DNA from: Serilophus lunatus
Lineage: Eukaryota > Chordata > Aves > Passeriformes > Eurylaimidae
Assembly: GCA_013399895.1 (NCBI GenBank)
Contig: VXBA01003811.1
Location: 5,083-69,082 of the forward strand
Direction: 5' to 3'
DNA length: 64,000 nucleotides
A program made the position numbers and the translations under genes. The notes under the pieces are model-generated. The model had not been told where the DNA came from. It did no database searches and worked only from the letters and a program-made list of their open reading frames with translations. Of this stretch, positions 57,938 to 64,000 are shown piece by piece. Positions within the stretch are counted from its first letter, which is position 1. Each line of letters opens with the position of its first letter.

Positions 57938-57943
57938 TTTATT
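57938..57943 (-). promoter_or_regulatory. BEST1: Poly(A) signal candidate of BEST1
   Basis: AATAAA on the minus strand, about 640 bases after the BEST1 stop codon. Cleavage would fall about 150-170 bases from the FTH1 3' end, so the two genes are very closely convergent. Confidence 0.6.
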
Positions 57944-58579
57944 TTCTTAGGGTGGGCAGTCAAGCTTAGCTGAATGGTGTCTGCTACCATCCAGATTTCT
58001 GAGCACTGACAAATCCATGGTGGGGGCGATGTGGTATTTCAGAAGGAAGCAATGTGCCGGCAAATACTGCAGCTGCCTTTGCTGGTAGGCCCTTAGCTTG
58101 CCTCATTCCAGTACCTTCCCAGTACTGGAAAACACCAGCTAGACAGGACTGGAGGAAGTGCTGTGGGTCTGCATCACAAGTGATGTGACTTGCTTCAGTC
58201 CCTTACTTTCCTTGGAGTAATAGTAGTGCAAGTCCTGCCTGAGACTTGTAAGCTCAGGTTTCAACTCTTGCTGTAAGGAGGAGGAGAGAAGTATCCATAT
58301 TAACTGTACTCCTGTTCTGGGCTGCACCTGGCTTGTCAGGCTGACACACCAGTCTGCTGAGATACCAGTCTTGGCTTTTGGATACCAATTGGGGTTTTGG
58401 TGGGTTTGTTGTTGCAGCACAGCTTGTACCTGCTACAATAGCTGAGGCCAGGAGCAGTGTGTCCTTAGTGCTGGTTTTAGCCTAGGCTGGGCTCTAGCTG
58501 CATGTCCAGCACTGCCCTTGTGGTGGAGGGAGTGCCAGGTGTGAGGACAAGGCCAGCATCCCATGGAGCTTCGTGGTCT

Positions 58580-61500
58580 TCAGCTGTACTGGTCCATCTG
58601 CTCCTCACCTGGGCTTTCACTGGCCTCCATGATCACCTCCATCAGCCCCACGTAGTCGCCTTCGGCCAGGGAGATTCCAGAGTCATTGGGGGATGGACTT
58701 TCTGCTCTTCTGGGCTCTTTTGTAGGGGGTGAATTAGCGCTTCCATTCCCAGTGTCTCTCGTGTTCCTGGAAGCCTCTGGATGCTGATCTGGAGCGCTGG
58801 CTGCATCTTCCAAACTCAGGCTGCGAGCATCGGGGCCCAAGTTCCCCTTGTGGGACCTCTCCAGGGCTGGGGATGTCACTGGAGTGAAGGAAAAGCAGAG
58901 GGAGGCGCTGCCCCCAGGGGTTTTGTTACTGGGGGTGTGAAAGGCAGCAGAGTTCTCTGGGTTGGGGGCAGCTGGTGCTGTGTTCTCCAGCGTTAGCCAA
59001 GGTGGGTGCGAGGCTTTCAAGCTCTTCAGGCTCTTGTAGCTGCCTTGCTTCTCGTGCTCGGGGGACTCTGCCAGGAAGGGGAATTTTGGGCTGTCGGACG
59101 GTGTGGACTGAGCTGGGCTTCCCGTGGTGGCAGCTTCCCTGGAGTTTCTCTTTCCCTCTTCTACTGTCCCAGCCGTGGAGTCGGGACCTTTGCCCCGGTC
59201 CGTTGGCCAAACAAAGGTTTCCTTTGCAGCTGAGCCCAGGGAGCTCTGGCTCTTGTACACGTCGCTGCCCTTGGAAGGTGAGGCGTTGACAATGACGTCC
59301 CTCAGGGAAGTCGAGCAGGCAGCAATGCTGGAAAGAGCAGGGGGCTTCTTCCGGCCTTGGCGTCTGGAAGGGAAAATCATGGGGATGGAGCTGATGGGCG
59401 TCTGGGGAGCGCTGTAGAAACCAGGTCTCTCGTAGAAGGGCGTTGACATGAAGGCGTCAAACTCCCTGAGTTTTCTGTCTTCGCTGTCCCACTGCTCCTG
59501 GGAATCTCCCCTTGGCTGGTTGATGCCACAAGGGCTTCCAGACTTCCCCATGTCCTGGTAGGTGTAATGGGAGAAGGGTGACGCGGGGTCTCCTCGCCTG
59601 CGCAGCAGGTTCATGCGGGAGGAGGACCTGGAGAAGCTCGGGGACTGGACACCCAGGAGGCGGCCCAGGTGTCCCAGCAGTGGTGTGGAGTGGTTGGCCT
59701 CCTCGTTCTCTTTAATCTGCTCCAGGGGCTGGAACTCCATCTCTTCTTTCTGCATGCTGGGAAAGGCAAAGTGGGGCTGTTATGCAGCCACGAGGGGAGG
59801 GGATTTCTGTTGGCACAGGGAATGCTGCCTCTCCCAGTGTTGCCATTAGATGTGTTAGCCCTCCAAAACAAGGATGCTCATAATACAGGTGAGTGGGGGA
59901 AAGAGGTCAGTTATCATTTTCCATGGAGGATATTGGCTATTGTCTCTGTCTGAGCCTAAAGGGATCTTAGACAAAGATTCACAGACTATAGAGAAAAGTA
60001 TTACTACTCTCTCCTGCTTCTCATGTGCAACATCCTACTCAAGACCTGATCCAGGTGTAACTGGAGTGTTGTGATCCCAACCTCCCTGCACTTACCTGAT
60101 ATCAAAAGTGGAGCCCAGGAACGACGGGCGCTTGTACTCGGCGGTGGCTGCCGTGTAGGGTGGCTGGGGATCAGGCTCATTCCAGTAGAGGTCCTTCTCC
60201 AGGATGGGTAAATCCTGATGCATCTCATCCACTGCCATGAGGGAGACCTGCGGGGAGCAGCAGGAATGTCACATAAGGTGAGCAGTCTTCCATCTGCGGA
60301 CGAAGGAACGCAGGGCAGGAGGAAGTGTTTGCAGCATGAAAGTGAAGCGAGAGGCTGGTTTTTCTGTGGTTTCCTGTCACTTGGGTTGTTTTACACACAG
60401 ATTTGATTAATTGGAAGGAAAATGGTGCTGAAGGAGACAGGAAAGCAACAGGCTCACTAGGACAGAGGGGCTCAATTTTAGGAAAGGTTGGAGGTATGGA
60501 GTTATTGCATGGAAGAAAGCAGAGGAAGCAGTTTTAGATAGACAGGGTAGGAAAGCCAGGGGAAGGCAGGAATGATGTCACTCAAAGCACTGAAGACCTG
60601 AAACCAGAAGCGTGGCTCCATCCCATATGCCAGAGCATGGACTGAAGCTGCAGTGGGGTCTCTGTGTACAAAGGTAGTCCAAAAGCCTCAAATTCCCTGG
60701 TGTGGAAGGTCTACCTGGCACAGGTCTTGCCCCACATCCTTCCTGAAGCCTGGGTTGTCCCATTGGCTGTAGAGGGATTGCCTCTCCACCCCACCACAGG
60801 CAGGAGGTGGGGGCAGAGGTGTTTCAGGAGAATTTGGTGAGTGCACTGACAAGGTTGAGAGGATCTTCCCTCCCTTTACCTGCAGGTTCCTGTCGATGAG
60901 CCAGTTGGCTTCAAAGTCATCATCATCCTCCCCAAAAGGGTTGATGAGTTGCTCTGCCACCTGCACATGGAGAGCACATAGCAAAGGTCACCACGGTCGT
61001 ACCTGCCCCTTTCCTTACAAGGGAGAAGGCCTGTGGGGCAGGGCCAGGTGTGATGTTCCTTGAATTCCTAGAAAGGCTGCCCCTCCCATAAAGGGGTGGG
61101 TTAAAAGTGGAGGCTCGTCAGTGGCTGGGAGACATTGGCACACACGACTACTGCCCCCTGCTCACACAGCCCTCCTGCAACTGTGGGTAAAGTGCAGCCT
61201 ACTGCCTTTCTTTCCCCAAACTAGGCAGGATCGAAGCTTAGGAAAGGTGGAGTTAGTCTCCAGGGTGAGACACTCAGGGAAACTAGAAGGTCCTGGCAAT
61301 TCCCTCAGCCCCTCTTGGCTTGCTGTTGTGGCCCACAGACCAAAGAACACACAGCTGGGCTCCTGGTGAGCTCATACTGCGAAAAACCTTTGGCTGGGTC
61401 AGATTGCAGCTCCAGACATATTTTCTTGGCCTTACCTTTAACCAGCCAGCGTAGAAGAAGAACTGCAGAAATGTAAAGACGGGCACGAAGAGATCTAGTT

Positions 61501-63128
61501 CGTGGCCAGGATATGCTTTTTCTGGATCCAGGAACTGCCGCCCGATCAGACAGGCCAGGAAGAAGCTGTAAACAGCCACGGTCACCACCTGGGAAAGGTG
61601 CCAAGGGACACACCAGGGGAGCGTGAGTTCCCAGCATCTCTCTTCACTTTCCACCCCACACATCTCCAAAGCCAGAGGCTGGCTCTGCAGCCTTTGGAAA
61701 GCCTTGGAATCAGTTGTGACAGGCTCTCCTCTGCTTTTTGCCAGGGGGATGCATTCCCAGAGAAAGCTTTAAATATGGAATATTTAAATATCACCTACAC
61801 GTGATCTGTGTGGGTGCCACAGGACAGTGCCAGAAGGAAGCACGTGACAACCCTGATGGACTGAAAACTGTCTCGTGGCTCAGTCCATGCTGACAGGCTG
61901 CTTCCAAGTCCGGGAAGGGAACCCTGGCAGTGCTAGTAGCTCCTTCCTTCCTGCTCCTCATGCTGGGCCTTTATTCTATTTGCCTGCCTGGATTTCAGGC
62001 TATGCTGAGTTTTGTGTTTTTCTCTCTAACCACAGAACTAAAAACTTCCCCTTTTGAAATTAAAAGTAACTGAGACTCCCTTGATACAAGCAAGGGGATC
62101 CAAAACAAGGATATACTTTCCCAAGGTGTTTCCCATTAACCTTCAGCAGCTCCTGTTTCACAGTGGAGGGCATCAGTGTTATCTGAGCAGCTGGATTGGA
62201 GGAGACAAAGGGGCAAGTTGGTGCCAAAGTGTCTGCCTGGGCTGTTAAGCAGCTGAGTACATGCACAGAGCTTGCTCACACACGTGGCACAGCTCCCCCA
62301 CAGCTCCCTGTCTGGAATATATTCCCTGCAAACTGGTGCAGGGAGTGGGTCTGTGTGTGGGCTGTGGTCTCTGTTTTCCATGTACTTGTGTGGCATGTGT
62401 TTGTGGTGAGTTCCCCCTGGATAGAGGGTGTTTCTATAGAGGTGGATGTGTCTGAGTTAAGGAAATGAGGCCGAGCTGGGTGTGTACTGCTGAGGTACTT
62501 ATGGGAGAGAGACGATGTGTGTGCAGGTGGGGATAAGGGTTTAAGAGTATCCTGCATCCACGTGTGGGTCAGCTGTGCAACACCTCTTCCACAGGCTGAG
62601 AGAGCTGGGGTTGTTCAGCCTGGAGACGAGAAGGTTTGGGGGAGACTGAGGCCTTCAAGTATTTTAAGGGGGTTTACAGAAAGAAAGGAGAGGGGCTTTT
62701 CAAATGGGCAGTTGGTGACAGGGCAAAGGGCAATGGTTTTAAACTGACAGAGGGCAGGTTTAGATTAATATTAGGAAGAAATTCTTTGCTTAAAGGGTGG
62801 GGAGGCACTGGCACAGGTTGCCCAAAGAAGCTGTGGATGCCCCATCCCTGGAAGTGTTCCAGGCCAGGTTGGACAGGGCTTGGAGCAACCTAGGACAGTG
62901 GAAGGTGTCCCTGCCTGTGGCAAAGGGTGGAATGAGATGAGTTTTAACTTAACCTCGGTCCCAAACTGTTCCAGGATTCTAGGTAAGGGTGTAAATGGGG
63001 ATGTGCACAGGCAGGTGGTGGAGCTATAGGTGTGTGGGATCCCTTCTCACCTGGGTGTAGACCAGGGGGATGCTGATCCAGTCGTACCCATACAGTCTCC
63101 CACACTGGTTGCGCAGGGTGTTGAGCTC
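58580..63128 (-). CDS. BEST1: Bestrophin-1, 3' part (last five coding exons)
   Basis: Calcium-activated chloride channel of the plasma membrane, a pentamer best known from retinal pigment epithelium. Exons in transcript order: 63,051-63,128 (LNTLRNQCG to PLVYTQ), 61,436-61,588 (VVTVAVYSFF to AGWLK), 60,880-60,960 (VAEQLINPFGEDDDDFEANW), 60,096-60,247 (VSLMAVDEMHQDL to STFDI) and 58,580-59,756 (SMQKEEMEFQPLEQ to DQYS). All have GT-AG borders and sizes of 78, 153, 81 and 152 bases as in mammals. The EDDDD cluster is part of the calcium clasp. RPSFLGS carries the serine matching human Ser358 in the inactivation segment. The last exon adds 391 mostly disordered, Ser/Pro-rich residues, longer than in human. 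The upstream exons lie beyond the right edge. Confidence 0.97.
62590..62985 (+). mobile_element. CR1 LINE 3' end in a BEST1 intron, antisense to the gene
   Basis: A long sense CR1 copy on the plus strand: GGCTGAGAGAGCTGGGGTTG, GCAATGGTTTTAAACTGACA, TTAGGAAGAAATTCTTTGCT, GCCCAAAGAAGCTGTGGATG, GGACAGTGGAAGGTGTCCCT, then a degraded tip. It lies between the 78-base and 153-base exons. Confidence 0.96.
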
Positions 63129-64000
63129 CTGCAGTGGGGAAAAGGAGTGGCCTGTCAGCACAACTTTACATGTCCTTGCTGAGGACATAGAGCCTCTCTG
63201 GAATCACTGTCCTTCAGCCCATTCCCTCCCTCTCACACCTCCTCTGGAAGAGGGGCTCAGCCAGGACTCCTGCTCCTGTGTGCCCAGCCCTAGCCCAGCA
63301 AAACACCAGCAGGGTCTCACAGGTGCCCTGGAGCAACTCCTTGCTGCCTGGCTGTGTCCATCTGGGCCCAGGATCCCTTTCTAGCTCACTTCACAGCAGT
63401 TTACCTCACAAAATGAGCAGCCAACAGGTGAGGCAGAGGACACCTGAGGAGCACCTACTTCTCCTGTTTATAAATATCCCAGAGGGAGATCTCTCTAGGC
63501 AGTTGAATGCCACTCCAGACAACAGAAACCAAGTGAATCTCTGCACATGAATATCAAGAAGCATGAGCTACTCCTTTTTTTCTGTGCAGCCTGGCAGGGA
63601 TAGTGGCCAGGTCTTGTTTGTGGAGCATAGCCTGCTTCCCAGGACTATCCAGGAGTTTTCAATAGCAAGTTTACTATGGGATCTTAGTTGTTGGGGATGT
63701 TTTTGACCTCTCTTGGTCTCTTTCAGATACCTGGCTCCTTGTGGCTTTCCAGCTGTATCCTAGAGACCTCCACTGGCCACTGTTGTTGGCTGCCCTGGAG
63801 TGTGTGAACACTGGTAAAGGACATGCTATTTGGGTGTCTCCCATTCCCACACCTAAATGCGAGCCCAGTGGCTTCTCCTGGTCCCACATTTAAGATGTCA
63901 CATTCTCTCACCCTGAATACATGGGACACTGCTGCCAAGTCAGCAGGCCGTGGAAAGCTCCCTTATGCCACCAGCTGGAGTGTGGCACTGAGGGCATTTC
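63129..64000 (-). other. BEST1 intron, continuing past the window
   Basis: No bestrophin exon motif is found in any minus-strand frame between the 78-base exon and the right edge, and no other gene is seen. Confidence 0.7.

Noticed and set aside
60120..60200. A possible frameshift in the 152-base BEST1 exon
   Set aside because: It came from my own miscounting. The exon reads through in frame with correct size and phases.
1..64000. CRISPR arrays, tRNA or rRNA genes, bacterial operons
   Set aside because: None seen. The spliced genes, CR1 elements and receptor families are those of a vertebrate chromosome.

Overview
The window is bird nuclear DNA. It carries more than twenty fragments of CR1-type retrotransposons (the avian LINE), intact intron-containing FTH1 and BEST1 genes, and single-exon chemosensory-type GPCR genes. 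I cannot name the species. One 40-base run of N marks a draft assembly gap.

Layout. (1) 1-7,300: a local array of Mas-related GPCR (MRGPR) genes made by segmental duplication of a roughly 3-kb unit. It holds one intact copy on the minus strand (1,669-2,655), one broken copy (5,082-5,640) and one inverted copy on the plus strand that has lost its start (6,371-7,222). The left edge of the window lies inside another unit, so the array probably continues outwards. A solo-LTR-like insertion of about 330 bp sits in the second unit. (2) 9,337-10,290: a divergent, intact MRGPR. (3) 16.6-32.5 kb: four intact olfactory receptor (OR) genes, all on the plus strand. Three look like family 4; the fourth is of another class II family. 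A broken OR follows at 36.6-37.5 kb. The DNA between is AT-rich and littered with CR1 3' ends. (4) About 47 kb: composition turns GC- and CpG-rich. An unassigned CpG-island promoter (47.33-47.66 kb) carries a ZNF143-type site, an inverted CCAAT box and a good splice donor, and an unidentified open frame lies at 51.66-51.92 kb. I could not identify a gene here. (5) 54.2-57.8 kb: complete four-exon FTH1 with TATA box, antioxidant-response-type site, iron-responsive element and poly(A) signal. (6) 57.9-64.0 kb: the last five coding exons of BEST1 on the minus strand, tail-to-tail with FTH1, as in mammals.

How the genes relate. The MRGPR and OR genes are independent single-coding-exon receptors, each with a plausible splice acceptor just 5' of its start where I looked. 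They form a birth-and-death cluster next to the conserved FTH1-BEST1 pair. FTH1 encodes the ferroxidase subunit of ferritin and is controlled by iron through its IRE. BEST1 encodes a calcium-activated chloride channel. The two share a neighbourhood but no pathway.

Limits. Gene identities come from reading protein motifs, not from a search. OR and MRGPR subfamily names are approximate. CR1 boundaries are accurate to about 10-20 bases. I found no convincing novel system; the best leads are the orphan CpG-island unit and the rearranged MRGPR array.
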